NCBI GenBank assembly: GCA_964469055.1
Contig: CAYXXN010000140.1
Location: forward strand, 1-6,171
Origin: CAYXXN01 sp964469055
Lineage (GTDB): Bacteria > Acidobacteriota > Thermoanaerobaculia > Multivoradales > JAHEKO01
Direction of reading: 5' to 3'
DNA length: 6,171 nucleotides
Position numbers and translations under genes: made by a program
Notes under the pieces: generated by a model
What the model was told of the DNA's origin: nothing
The model's input: only the letters and a program-made list of their open reading frames with translations
The model's database searches: none
Shown here: piece after piece, positions 1 through 6,171 of the stretch
Layout: each line of letters opens with the position of its first letter
Position numbering within the stretch: the stretch's first letter is position 1

Positions 1-67
1 CGGCGGCACGCTCCTCGTCGAGCGCGAGGTGATGGACGCGGACGTCTGGCTGCTGGAGGCCCGGTGA
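1..67 (+). CDS. C-terminal end of an unidentified protein (partial)
   Basis: The frame starting at base 2 is open from the left edge to a TGA at 65-67 and gives 21 residues ending EVMDADVWLLEAR. The pattern of a short hydrophobic strand, an acidic turn and a closing DVWLLE-type strand resembles the last blade of a TolB/WD40-like (PD40) beta-propeller. Such propellers are often found at the ends of bacterial serine/threonine kinases and peptidases. That resemblance is pattern recognition on a very short piece, so no function is assigned. The gene converges on the secreted-protein gene, with 45 bases between the two stop codons and no obvious T-tailed terminator between them. Confidence 0.6.
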   Translation, partial: GGTLLVEREVMDADVWLLEAR

Positions 68-112
68 CCGCACCGCGGACTTGCGCGGGCTGAGGATCGG
101 CCGACCTGGCCG

Positions 113-2065
113 TCAGCGACACCTCTTGTTACCCTGCGGTCCGCGACAGCGGTTGGAGCAGCACTGCTCGTCGAGGGTGCACGGGGCGCCCTTGGGCAGG
201 CAGACGACGCACGAGGGATGGGCGGCGCAGTCGGCGTCCGCGCAGTCGAGGAAGGCGTCGCAGTCGTTGTCGATGCCGTCCGTGCAACTGGTCTCGGTGG
301 CCGGGGGCAGGCCGCAGTCCTGCGGGCAGTTGCAGGAGTTCTCACCCGCGCCGCACGCGCCGTCGCCGCAGAATGGGGCGCCACCGCAGGTCGAGAGTCG
401 GAAGGCTCCGATCCTGGTCTTGAAATCGAAGCTCGTCGCGCCGTCCCCGTCGTTGCGCTGGTACTCCTGCGTGTACCAGAAGGTGCAGTCATCCACCGGA
501 TCGACGCTCATCGTCGAGTAGTCACCCCAGCGGTTGACCGAGGCGGTCTGCACGTGCGACCCGGCGATCAACTCGACCTCGCCTCCGGGCAGGGTGCCCG
601 GCGGATCGCCGGCCATCCGGGAGGTGTAGCGGATCGAGGGGAAGGTGCTGGTGCTCGAGACGCTGTAGCCCACGGCGATGTTGCCGTCCTCGTCCATGGC
701 GGCCGAGGCCATCCAGCGATGCAGCCCGTCGGCCGGCGCAAACGTGCCCTCCTGGATCAGACCCCAGCCGCTGCCGCTGTTGCGCAGCTCGGCCCAGCGG
801 ATGCCGGCGACGTTGCCTCCCGTGGCGTCCACCGTGGTGTTGACGACGAGCGTCTCGTGGCTGCCCGTCGCGTAGCGATACGAGGCCCGGTACATTTGCA
901 GCTCGTCGATCGGATCGACCCCCTCGCCGGGGTTGGGCTGCGGCACGCAGTTGCGCTGGAAGAACCCGCACATCGTGTTGTCGAAGCCGGCGCTGGGGAC
1001 GATCGGCAGCTCGACGAAGGTCGAGAGGGCTGGGTTGGCGAAATTGGGCCGGAACTCCCACAGGCGGTAGCCGTCGGTGCCGGTCAGGGGACCGTCGAAG
1101 TCGTCGTCCCAGGCCTTGCTGAAGATGCCGGGCGTCGTCGCGACGGGCGCCGGGCCGCCCTCGAGGTGCGGCGGCTGGATCCCGTCCGGGCAGTCGTTGG
1201 CGAGGCAGGGCAGGCTGAACTTGATGAAGGTCGCCCCGGGGTTGCCGGCCAGCATCGCCGCCCGGTCGAAGGCGACGGCGCTGGCGAAGGTGCCGTCTCC
1301 CGACGGGAAGTCGCGCAGCGACAGGTAGTAGGCGCCCGGCATGACGCCGAACTTGGGATAGTCGTTGTTCTCGCCCGGCGAGACGACGAACGCCCAGCGA
1401 TGGTACGAGCCCAGGGGGTCGGCGGTCAGCGAGAGCGCGACGCACTGGATGCCCTCGCTGATCGAGAACTGGGAGAGGAGCCAGCGGTTGGCCAGGTGGT
1501 CGTAGAGCACGATGGGATCGCCGTCGTTGTTGGTCTGGCAGGGACCGCCGAAGCCGCTCCAGATGCTGTTGCCGGGGAAGGGGCCGCCGCCCGGGACGAT
1601 AGCGCCGGTCGCCTTGTCGTAGACCGCGAAGATCAGGTTGATCCACTGCACGTAGTGGTTGGGCCCCACGTCGCCCTGCGTGTCCGGGGGGACGACGCGG
1701 AAGCCGACGACCGCGGCGTTCTGGTCGTCGCTCAGGCCTTCGAAGTTGGCGACCGGTGACGGCGTGGCGTCGAGCGCCCCGGACAGGCGAGAGCTGGTCT
1801 GCCGCACGGGGTCCTCGGGACCGGCGAAGTCCGGCATCCCACCGCGCTCGGCCGGGACCTCCAGGCGGTTGATCTCCCGATCCGGTCCGGGCACGGGCGC
1901 CACCGTGGGGCCGAGCTGGCGCAGTGGTGGCGAGAGGTCGTAGCGGACGGGGCTGCCGAGCGTGGGTCCGACGGGCGTGGGCCTGGCGGCCTCCGCGCGC
2001 GGCACCGAAACGGTCAGGATCGCGACCAGGACGGGGCCCAGAGAAAGCCAATCTCTCCGTTGCAT
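113..2065 (-). CDS. Exported protein with cysteine-rich, metal-binding and knot-like C-terminal tail; function unknown
   Basis: This encodes a 650-residue protein. The ATG at 2065 is preferred because the GAGGAGG at 2077-2071 is 5 bases upstream; the adjacent GTG at 2068 would be only 2 bases away. Residues 1-26 form a signal peptide with QRRDWL (twin-arginine-like), a hydrophobic core and an AEA cleavage site before residue 27. A proline-rich linker follows. From about residue 105 to 558 there is a globular region with motifs such as DTQGDVGPNHYVQ, NNDGDPIVLYD and NRWLLSQF. I recognise this type from secreted proteins of environmental bacteria and suspect a beta-propeller, but know no proven function. 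The tail (560-650) has 17 cysteines: a CGDGACGAGENSCNCPQDC module (566-584), a MopE-like DGIDNDCD motif within 593-613, and a C-x6-C-x5-CC-x3-C-x8-C module (622-650). The gene lies downstream of transketolase on the same strand but is functionally unrelated. Confidence 0.93.
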   Translation of the reverse strand: MQRRDWLSLGPVLVAILTVSVPRAEAARPTPVGPTLGSPVRYDLSPPLRQLGPTVAPVPGPDREINRLEVPAERGGMPDFAGPEDPVRQTSSRLSGALDATPSPVANFEGLSDDQNAAVVGFRVVPPDTQGDVGPNHYVQWINLIFAVYDKATGAIVPGGGPFPGNSIWSGFGGPCQTNNDGDPIVLYDHLANRWLLSQFSISEGIQCVALSLTADPLGSYHRWAFVVSPGENNDYPKFGVMPGAYYLSLRDFPSGDGTFASAVAFDRAAMLAGNPGATFIKFSLPCLANDCPDGIQPPHLEGGPAPVATTPGIFSKAWDDDFDGPLTGTDGYRLWEFRPNFANPALSTFVELPIVPSAGFDNTMCGFFQRNCVPQPNPGEGVDPIDELQMYRASYRYATGSHETLVVNTTVDATGGNVAGIRWAELRNSGSGWGLIQEGTFAPADGLHRWMASAAMDEDGNIAVGYSVSSTSTFPSIRYTSRMAGDPPGTLPGGEVELIAGSHVQTASVNRWGDYSTMSVDPVDDCTFWYTQEYQRNDGDGATSFDFKTRIGAFRLSTCGGAPFCGDGACGAGENSCNCPQDCGLPPATETSCTDGIDNDCDAFLDCADADCAAHPSCVVCLPKGAPCTLDEQCCSNRCRGPQGNKRCR

Positions 2066-2070
2066 CACTG

Positions 2071-2077
2071 CCTCCTC
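2071..2077 (-). promoter_or_regulatory. Shine-Dalgarno site of the secreted-protein gene
   Basis: On the minus strand GAGGAGG is followed by CAGTG and then ATG. The 5-base spacing selects the ATG at 2065 over the overlapping in-frame GTG at 2068. It is the only strong ribosome-binding site among the three complete protein genes in the window. Confidence 0.75.
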
Positions 2078-2106
2078 GGCGAGCTGCCGCAGTTCGCCTC
2101 CAGCTA

Positions 2107-2136
2107 GTACTACAGCCCGGCCTGGGAGTCTGTGAA
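2107..2136 (-). promoter_or_regulatory. Weak candidate promoter for the secreted-protein gene
   Basis: In the 99-base gap after transketolase, the minus strand reads TTCACA (2136-2131, five of six matches to the -35 consensus), an 18-base spacer, then TAGTAC (2112-2107, only three of six matches to -10). The -10 candidate overlaps the 8-base palindrome TAGTACTA (2105-2112). Separate transcription of the secreted-protein gene is plausible because the gap is long and the upstream gene is unrelated. The -10 match is poor and the palindrome could be chance. Confidence 0.25.
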
Positions 2137-2164
2137 GTAGGAGACAGTGCCGGAGGGCAACCCC

Positions 2165-4186
2165 TCACCGAGCGCTGTTGAGCACCGCTTTGGCCCGGGC
2201 GACGACGTTCTCGACCGTGAGGCCGTACGGCTCGCGCAGCGCCTTCCAGGGCGCCGAGGCACCGAAGCGCTCGACGCCGAGGACGGCGCCGGCGGGACCG
2301 ACGTAACGCTCCCAGCCGAGGGGCGTCGCGGCCTCGACGGCGAGGCGGCGCGTGACGGCGGCCGGAAGCACGCTCTCGCGGTAGCTCGCCTCCTGGGCGT
2401 CGAACAGCTGCCAGGAAGGAAGCGAGACGACTCGCGCGGCGATCCCGTCGGCGGCGAGTCTCTCCTGCGCGCCCATGGCGAGCTGCACCTCGGAGCCGGT
2501 GGCGATCAAGAGGAGGTCCGGTTCGCCGACACAGTCCGCGAGCACGTAGCCACCCCGCGCCACGCCCTCCATCGCTCGCTCGGCGGTGCCGGTGAGCACG
2601 GGAAGGGCCTGGCGCGTGAGGGCCAGTGCGGTCGGCCCCGCGGTACGCTCGATCGCCACGCGCCACGCGGCCGCCGTCTCGTTGGCGTCGGCAGGCCGGA
2701 TCAGCGTGAGGTTCGGAATCGCACGCAGGGCCAGGAGCTGCTCGACCGGCTGGTGCGTCGGTCCGTCCTCGCCCAGGAAGATCGAGTCGTGGGTGAAGAC
2801 GTAGACGACCGGCAGCTCCATCAGCGCCGCCAGACGGATCGGCGGCCGCATGTAGTCGGAGAAGATCAGGAACGTGCCGACGTAAGGACGGAGCATCCGC
2901 GACAGCGCCATGCCGTTGGCGATCGACCCCATTGCGTGCTCGCGCACGCCGAAGAAGAAGTTGCGACCTGCGGGCTCGTTGGCCGAGAACGCCGGAAACT
3001 GCTTCAAGTAGGTGTTGTTCGAGCCCGTCAGGTCGGCCGAGCCGCCCACCAGCTGCGGCAGGTCGGCGGCGATGGCGTTCAGGACCTTGCCGGAGGCGGC
3101 GCGGGTGGCGATGGCACTCTCCGCGGGAGCGAAGCGCGGCAGCTTCTCGTGCCAGCCGGCGGGAAGCGCGCCGGCGAGGCGGGCCTCGAACTCCGTCGCC
3201 GCCTCGGGGTGCGCGGCGCGATATCTGGTGAAGAGAGCGCGCCACTCGGACTCGAGCGCCGCGCCGCGGGCGGCCGCCTCGCGGAAGGGTGCCCTGGCCT
3301 CCTCGGGCACGAAGAAGGAGCTCTCCTCCGGCCACTCGAGATTGCGCTTGGCGCCGCGTGCCTCCTCGGCGCCGAGCGGGGCTCCGTGCGCCTCCTCGGA
3401 GTCCTGCTTGGTGGGCGCGCCGTAGCCGATGTGGGTGCGCACGACGACCAGCGACGGTCGCTCGCGCTCGTCGCGCACGGCCTCGATGACCTGCGTCACC
3501 TGCTCGAGGTCGTTGACGTCGGCGATGCGCTGCACTCGCCAGCCGTAAGCCTCGTAACGGCGCCCGACGTCGTCGGAGAACGCGAGGTCGGTCGAGCCGT
3601 CGATCGAGACACGGTTGTCGTCGTAGAAGACCTTGAGCTCGGCGAGCCGGAGGTGGCCCGCGAGCGAGCTCGCCTCGGAGCTGACGCCCTCCATCATGTC
3701 GCCGTCGCTCGCCATCACCCAGACGCGGTAGTCGAGGATCGGGAAGGCGTCGCGGTTGAAGGTCGCGGCGAGCAGGCGCTTGGCGATGGCCATGCCCACG
3801 GCGTTGCCGAAGCCCTGGCCGAGGGGGCCGGTGGTGGTCTCGACGCCCGGGGTCAGACGGCTCTCCGGATGACCGGCCGTGCGCGAGCCGAACTGGCGGA
3901 AGCCCTGTAGGTCCGCGAGCGTCAGGTCGTACCCGGAGAGATGTAACAGCGCATACAGCAGCGCCGAGGCGTGTCCGCAGGAGAGGACGAAGCGGTCGCG
4001 GTCCGGCCAGTCAGGATTCGCCGGGCAATGCCGCAAGTACTTTGTCCACAACAGATAGGCAAGTGGAGCCTGGCCCATCGGAGCGCCCGGGTGCCCCGAC
4101 TGGGCGCGCTCCACCATGTCAACCGCCAGGAACCGGATGGTGTTGATCGCCAGGCGGTCTACGGCCGCCGCGGCGCTCTTCGTCAC
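2165..4186 (-). CDS. tkt: Transketolase
   Basis: Transketolase is a cytoplasmic thiamine diphosphate and divalent-metal enzyme that moves two-carbon ketol units between sugar phosphates in the non-oxidative pentose phosphate pathway. With the start at 4186 the product has 673 residues, the usual length. All three domains are present. The N-terminal cofactor domain has SGHPGAPMG (His32) and the DGDMMEG diphosphate motif (161-167) ending in FYDDN. The pyrimidine domain has FGVREHAMG with catalytic Glu416 and FLGEDGPTHQP with His478. The C-terminal domain is complete. These positions sit 5-6 residues beyond their E. coli counterparts (His26, Glu411, His473), which supports GTG at 4186; in-frame GTG at 4210 (681 residues) is the alternative. 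Neither has a clear Shine-Dalgarno site. The frame stays open further upstream through the antisense of the tRNA gene, which is not credible coding. Confidence 0.96.
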   Translation of the reverse strand: MTKSAAAAVDRLAINTIRFLAVDMVERAQSGHPGAPMGQAPLAYLLWTKYLRHCPANPDWPDRDRFVLSCGHASALLYALLHLSGYDLTLADLQGFRQFGSRTAGHPESRLTPGVETTTGPLGQGFGNAVGMAIAKRLLAATFNRDAFPILDYRVWVMASDGDMMEGVSSEASSLAGHLRLAELKVFYDDNRVSIDGSTDLAFSDDVGRRYEAYGWRVQRIADVNDLEQVTQVIEAVRDERERPSLVVVRTHIGYGAPTKQDSEEAHGAPLGAEEARGAKRNLEWPEESSFFVPEEARAPFREAAARGAALESEWRALFTRYRAAHPEAATEFEARLAGALPAGWHEKLPRFAPAESAIATRAASGKVLNAIAADLPQLVGGSADLTGSNNTYLKQFPAFSANEPAGRNFFFGVREHAMGSIANGMALSRMLRPYVGTFLIFSDYMRPPIRLAALMELPVVYVFTHDSIFLGEDGPTHQPVEQLLALRAIPNLTLIRPADANETAAAWRVAIERTAGPTALALTRQALPVLTGTAERAMEGVARGGYVLADCVGEPDLLLIATGSEVQLAMGAQERLAADGIAARVVSLPSWQLFDAQEASYRESVLPAAVTRRLAVEAATPLGWERYVGPAGAVLGVERFGASAPWKALREPYGLTVENVVARAKAVLNSAR

Positions 4187-4268
4187 GGTGGAGGGGCTCT
4201 CGCCGGTCACGGAAAGGGGGGCGCGGGGCGCCGGGAGACTAGCAGAGACGGGGGTTTCCGGGCAGGGC

Positions 4269-4297
4269 TTTACTCCCCTCCGGTCGGGCCGTACAAT
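4269..4297 (+). promoter_or_regulatory. Sigma70-type promoter for tRNA-Ser
   Basis: TTTACT (4269-4274, four of six matches to TTGACA), a 17-base spacer and TACAAT (4292-4297, five of six matches to TATAAT) lie just upstream of the tRNA. Transcription would begin near 4304, leaving about 14 bases before the mature 5' end at 4318. In such GC-rich surroundings a match with ideal spacing and position is unlikely to be chance. This promoter may also supply gltX by read-through. It lies within the 131-base divergent region (4187-4317) shared with transketolase, for which I could not identify a convincing promoter. Confidence 0.7.
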
Positions 4298-4317
4298 CGC
4301 CGCCCCCTGGCGACCGC

Positions 4318-4413
<96 letters not shown>

Positions 4414-4417
4414 CGAC

Positions 4418-4441
4418 GGTCGGCCGCCCGAGGCGCCGACC
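4418..4441 (+). terminator. Small hairpin just after tRNA-Ser (weak terminator or processing signal)
   Basis: GGTCGGC (4418-4424) pairs perfectly with GCCGACC (4435-4441) around a 10-base loop, six bases after the tRNA CCA. It is followed by AGGGTTGTTTG, which is only loosely T-rich, so it is at best a weak intrinsic terminator. It could instead define the 3' boundary for tRNA processing. A second small hairpin, CGGTaGG/CCcACCG (4458-4474, one mismatch, TTT loop), follows at once. Confidence 0.35.
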
Positions 4442-4481
4442 AGGGTTGTTTGACAGCCGGTAGGTTTCCCACCGCCTCCCG

Positions 4482-4563
4482 CCCCGGCTTGGGGCTTGCG
4501 GCGCGGGACGAGGCGCTCCAACGCCTCGTCCTTGCCCGCAGGCCCCAAGCTCCGGGGTTTTTT
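4482..4563 (+). terminator. Exceptionally long hairpin with T6 tail between tRNA-Ser and gltX
   Basis: The arms pair in four blocks. 4482-4487 pairs with 4552-4557, then a two-base bulge at 4550-4551. 4488-4496 pairs with 4541-4549, ending in one G-T. 4497-4501 pairs with 4536-4540. After bulged C4502, 4503-4505 pairs with 4533-4535. After bulged T4532, ten perfect pairs (4506-4515 with 4522-4531) close on the six-base loop CTCCAA. In total about 33 pairs are formed. The last G of the stem runs directly into six T residues (4558-4563), the classic rho-independent layout in the plus direction only. It could terminate the tRNA-Ser transcript, act as an attenuator for gltX 32 bases downstream, or be a small structured RNA. 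It is much longer than an ordinary terminator. Confidence 0.75.
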
Positions 4564-4595
4564 CTCGCTCACCCGCTCCGACCGGCGACCCGCCG

Positions 4596-6017
4596 ATGAG
4601 CCTCCGCGTCCGCTTCGCGCCTTCGCCCACCGGCTTCCTCCACGTCGGCGGCGCGCGCACCGCGATCTTCAACGACCTGCTCGCTCGGAAAGCGGGCGGC
4701 GTCTTCATCCTGCGCATCGAGGACACCGACCGCGAGCGCTCGGACGAGGCGATGACCCGGCAGATTCAGGAGGCTCTCACCTGGCTCGGTGTCGCCTGGG
4801 ACGAGGGACCGTTCCTGCAGAGCGAGCGCAGCGAGCGCCACCGGGCGCGCGCCCACGAGCTCGTGGCCTCCGGCCGCGCCTATCGCGCCTACGACACGGC
4901 GGAAGAGCTCGACGCGCTGCGCCGAGCGGCCGAGGCCGGGGGCGAGAAGTTCCGCTACTTGGAAGAGCACGCGCCGCTCGCCGCCGGGGAGTCGGCGCGC
5001 CGCGCCGCCGCCGGCGACCCCTACGTGGTGCGCCTGCGCCAGCCGCGCCACTCGATCGTCATCGAGGACCTGGTGCGCGGACGGGTCGACGTCCCGCCCG
5101 ACGCCCTCGACGACTTCGTGCTGCTGCGCTCGGACGGCTCGCCGACCTATCACCTGTCGGTGGTGGTGGACGACATCGACATGGGAGTCACCCACATCCT
5201 GCGCGGCGACGACCACCTCTCGAACACACCGAAGCACATCGCCCTGTTCGAGGCGTTCGGCGCGCCGCTCCCCCGCTTCGGCCACCTGCCGTTGATCCTC
5301 GGCCCGGACAAGAAGCGCCTGTCGAAGCGCGCCGGGGCGACTTCGGTCGAGGAGTTCCGTGCCCAGGGTATCCTGCCGCAGGCGCTCTACAACTTCCTGG
5401 CCCTCCTCGGCTGGAACCCCGGCGACGAGCGCGAGCTTTTCACCCGCGCCGAGCTGATCGAGGCCTTCTCGGTCGAGCGCTTGAACCAGTCAGCCGCCGT
5501 CTTCGACTTCGAGAAGCTCTCCTGGATGAACGCGCAGGTCCTCTCGTCGCTGCCGCTGGCCGAGGTGCTGCGCCACCTCGAGCCGTTTCTTGCCGAGGTT
5601 GGGCTCGCGGGCGTCGAGCCGGACCGGCTGGCGGCGGCGGTCGAGCTCCACCGCACCCGGCCGCGGACGCTCCGCGAGCTCACCCGCTCGATCGCTCCCT
5701 ACTTCGTCGCGGTCGCCTACGACCGCGAGGCGTGCGCCAAGTTCGCCGCCGAGCCGGCGCTGCCCAACCAGCTGGAGGGGCTCACGGCGCGGTGGACGAC
5801 ACTGCCGGCGTGGGAGAAGGACGCCCTGGAGCGCGAGCTGCGGGCTGCCGCCGAGGCGCTCGGCGTCAAGGCCGGGCACTTGATCCACCCGGTGCGCATG
5901 GCGCTCACCGCTGAACCCGCCGGCCCGCCCCTCTTCGACGTCGTCGAGGTCGCGGGACGCGAGCTCGTGCTGCAGCGGCTCGACGAGTTTCGGCGCTTCC
6001 TCGAGTCAGCGGGCTGA
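4596..6017 (+). CDS. gltX: Glutamyl-tRNA synthetase
   Basis: This class I aminoacyl-tRNA synthetase charges tRNA-Glu with glutamate using ATP in the cytoplasm; many bacterial forms also charge tRNA-Gln for later amidation. The product has 473 residues, normal for the family. The ATG start places RFAPSPTGFLHVGG at the N-terminus with the HIGH-type motif HVGG at 16-19. HILRGDDHLSNTP (200-212) is the conserved active-site segment, and KRLSK (240-244) is the KMSKS-type loop. VFDFEKLSWMN leads into the helical anticodon-binding C-terminal half. The zinc-type cysteines found in E. coli GluRS are absent: the segment reads AYRAYDT where AYRCFCT is common, as in zinc-free members. No Shine-Dalgarno sequence precedes the ATG, and only 32 bases separate it from the upstream hairpin, so transcription probably starts upstream of that hairpin. 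Confidence 0.97.
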   Translation: MSLRVRFAPSPTGFLHVGGARTAIFNDLLARKAGGVFILRIEDTDRERSDEAMTRQIQEALTWLGVAWDEGPFLQSERSERHRARAHELVASGRAYRAYDTAEELDALRRAAEAGGEKFRYLEEHAPLAAGESARRAAAGDPYVVRLRQPRHSIVIEDLVRGRVDVPPDALDDFVLLRSDGSPTYHLSVVVDDIDMGVTHILRGDDHLSNTPKHIALFEAFGAPLPRFGHLPLILGPDKKRLSKRAGATSVEEFRAQGILPQALYNFLALLGWNPGDERELFTRAELIEAFSVERLNQSAAVFDFEKLSWMNAQVLSSLPLAEVLRHLEPFLAEVGLAGVEPDRLAAAVELHRTRPRTLRELTRSIAPYFVAVAYDREACAKFAAEPALPNQLEGLTARWTTLPAWEKDALERELRAAAEALGVKAGHLIHPVRMALTAEPAGPPLFDVVEVAGRELVLQRLDEFRRFLESAG

Positions 6018-6171
6018 GGTCCCGCGGGCGCACGCCTGCGCGCGAGGATCGCCGGGTTCGTACTGACAATAAAGTTTGGCGCAGTCGATCGCGTCAGTCG
6101 GCACGTGCCTGTTCCCGCGGATGAACGAACGCCGTCGCGAACAAGCCGACGATCTTCCGTTTTGGCCAGCC
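6006..6171 (-). CDS. Possible C-terminal part of an unidentified minus-strand gene
   Basis: A minus-strand frame is open from the right edge to a TGA at 6008-6006, which overlaps the last 12 bases of gltX. Its final part reads DAIDCAKLYCQYEPGDP and then a further cysteine, a plausible protein-like composition. The frame is only about 54 codons, has no visible start in the window and carries a less biased third position than the other genes. It could equally be a chance open frame. It conflicts with the plus-strand candidate at 6121. Confidence 0.25.
   Translation of the reverse strand, partial: AGQNGRSSACSRRRSFIRGNRHVPTDAIDCAKLYCQYEPGDPRAQACARGTSAR
6121..6171 (+). CDS. Possible start of a plus-strand gene running off the window
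   Basis: An ATG at 6121 opens a frame that remains open to the right edge (17 codons, beginning MNERRREQADDLPFWPA). No Shine-Dalgarno site lies upstream. An AT-rich patch (6063-6076, including CTGACA and TAAAGT) sits 45-60 bases before it, but these do not form a correctly spaced promoter. I do not recognise the sequence. If real, this gene follows gltX by about 100 bases. Confidence 0.2.
   Translation, partial: MNERRREQADDLPFWPA

Noticed and set aside
98..112. CGGCC/GGCCG hairpin between the convergent genes as a bidirectional terminator
   Set aside because: It has only five pairs and no T tract on either strand, so it is not distinguishable from chance in GC-rich DNA.
218..1759. A 513-codon plus-strand open frame opposite the secreted-protein gene
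   Set aside because: Its valine-, arginine- and alanine-rich composition is typical of antisense frames in GC-rich genes. The minus-strand gene has a signal peptide, an SD site and recognisable Cys motifs.
522..3335. A 937-codon minus-strand open frame across the secreted-protein and transketolase genes
   Set aside because: It is the shifted frame of two real genes, extremely rich in arginine, proline and alanine with no domain motifs. Such frames are expected in GC-rich DNA.
2147..3910. A 587-codon plus-strand open frame opposite transketolase
   Set aside because: It is an antisense shadow of a gene with complete, well-ordered transketolase motifs, and its low-complexity composition matches no family I know.
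4236..4241. TAGTCT on the minus strand as the -10 element of transketolase
   Set aside because: No -35-like hexamer lies 16-18 bases upstream and the match is weak.
4482..4557. SRP 4.5S RNA or 6S RNA as explanation of the long hairpin
   Set aside because: The conserved SRP apical loop motif (GGAAG...AGCAGC) is missing. The helix is too short and lacks the central bubble of 6S RNA.
4441..4600. T-box riboswitch in the gltX leader
   Set aside because: No AGGGTGGNACCGCG-type T-box sequence or specifier loop is present, and the long hairpin offers no visible antiterminator partner.
6023..6040. Seven-pair hairpin after gltX as its terminator
   Set aside because: The stem contains a G-T pair and no T-rich tail follows. 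Rho-dependent termination or read-through is equally possible.

Overview
This GC-rich window (about two-thirds G+C by eye, codons strongly biased to G/C in the third position) comes from a bacterial chromosome. Two housekeeping genes and a serine tRNA lie beside one uncharacterised secreted protein. The taxon is inferred: multi-module cysteine-rich secreted proteins and a possible TolB/WD40-like propeller end fit Acidobacteriota (Thermoanaerobaculia-like) or myxobacterial-type genomes, but nothing here settles it. I see no phage, insertion sequence, CRISPR array or defence system.

Layout from left to right. (1) The last 21 codons of a plus-strand gene end at 67. (2) A convergent minus-strand gene (113-2065) encodes a 650-residue exported protein. 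It has a twin-arginine-like signal peptide, a large conserved-looking globular region, and a 91-residue tail with 17 cysteines. The tail holds a CGDG-type Cys module, a MopE-like DGIDNDCD calcium/metal-binding motif and a final six-cysteine knot-like module. (3) A complete transketolase gene (2165-4186) lies upstream of it on the same strand, separated by about 100 bases. (4) A 131-base divergent region carries a good sigma70-type promoter pointing right. (5) A complete tRNA-Ser(GCT) with encoded CCA lies at 4318-4412. (6) A 183-base stretch between the tRNA and gltX contains two small hairpins and a very long one (about 33 pairs, 4482-4557) followed directly by six T residues. (7) Glutamyl-tRNA synthetase (gltX) lies at 4596-6017. 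(8) The last 154 bases contain no complete gene. A minus-strand frame and a plus-strand ATG frame both run off the right edge and either could be a partial gene.

The tRNA-Ser and gltX share orientation and a translation theme, and no convincing separate gltX promoter is visible. Read-through past the long hairpin may therefore control gltX expression. Transketolase serves the non-oxidative pentose phosphate pathway and is divergent from the tRNA-gltX group. The most unusual items are the long hairpin before gltX and the cystine-knot-like tail of the secreted protein. The rest of the window is ordinary chromosomal content.
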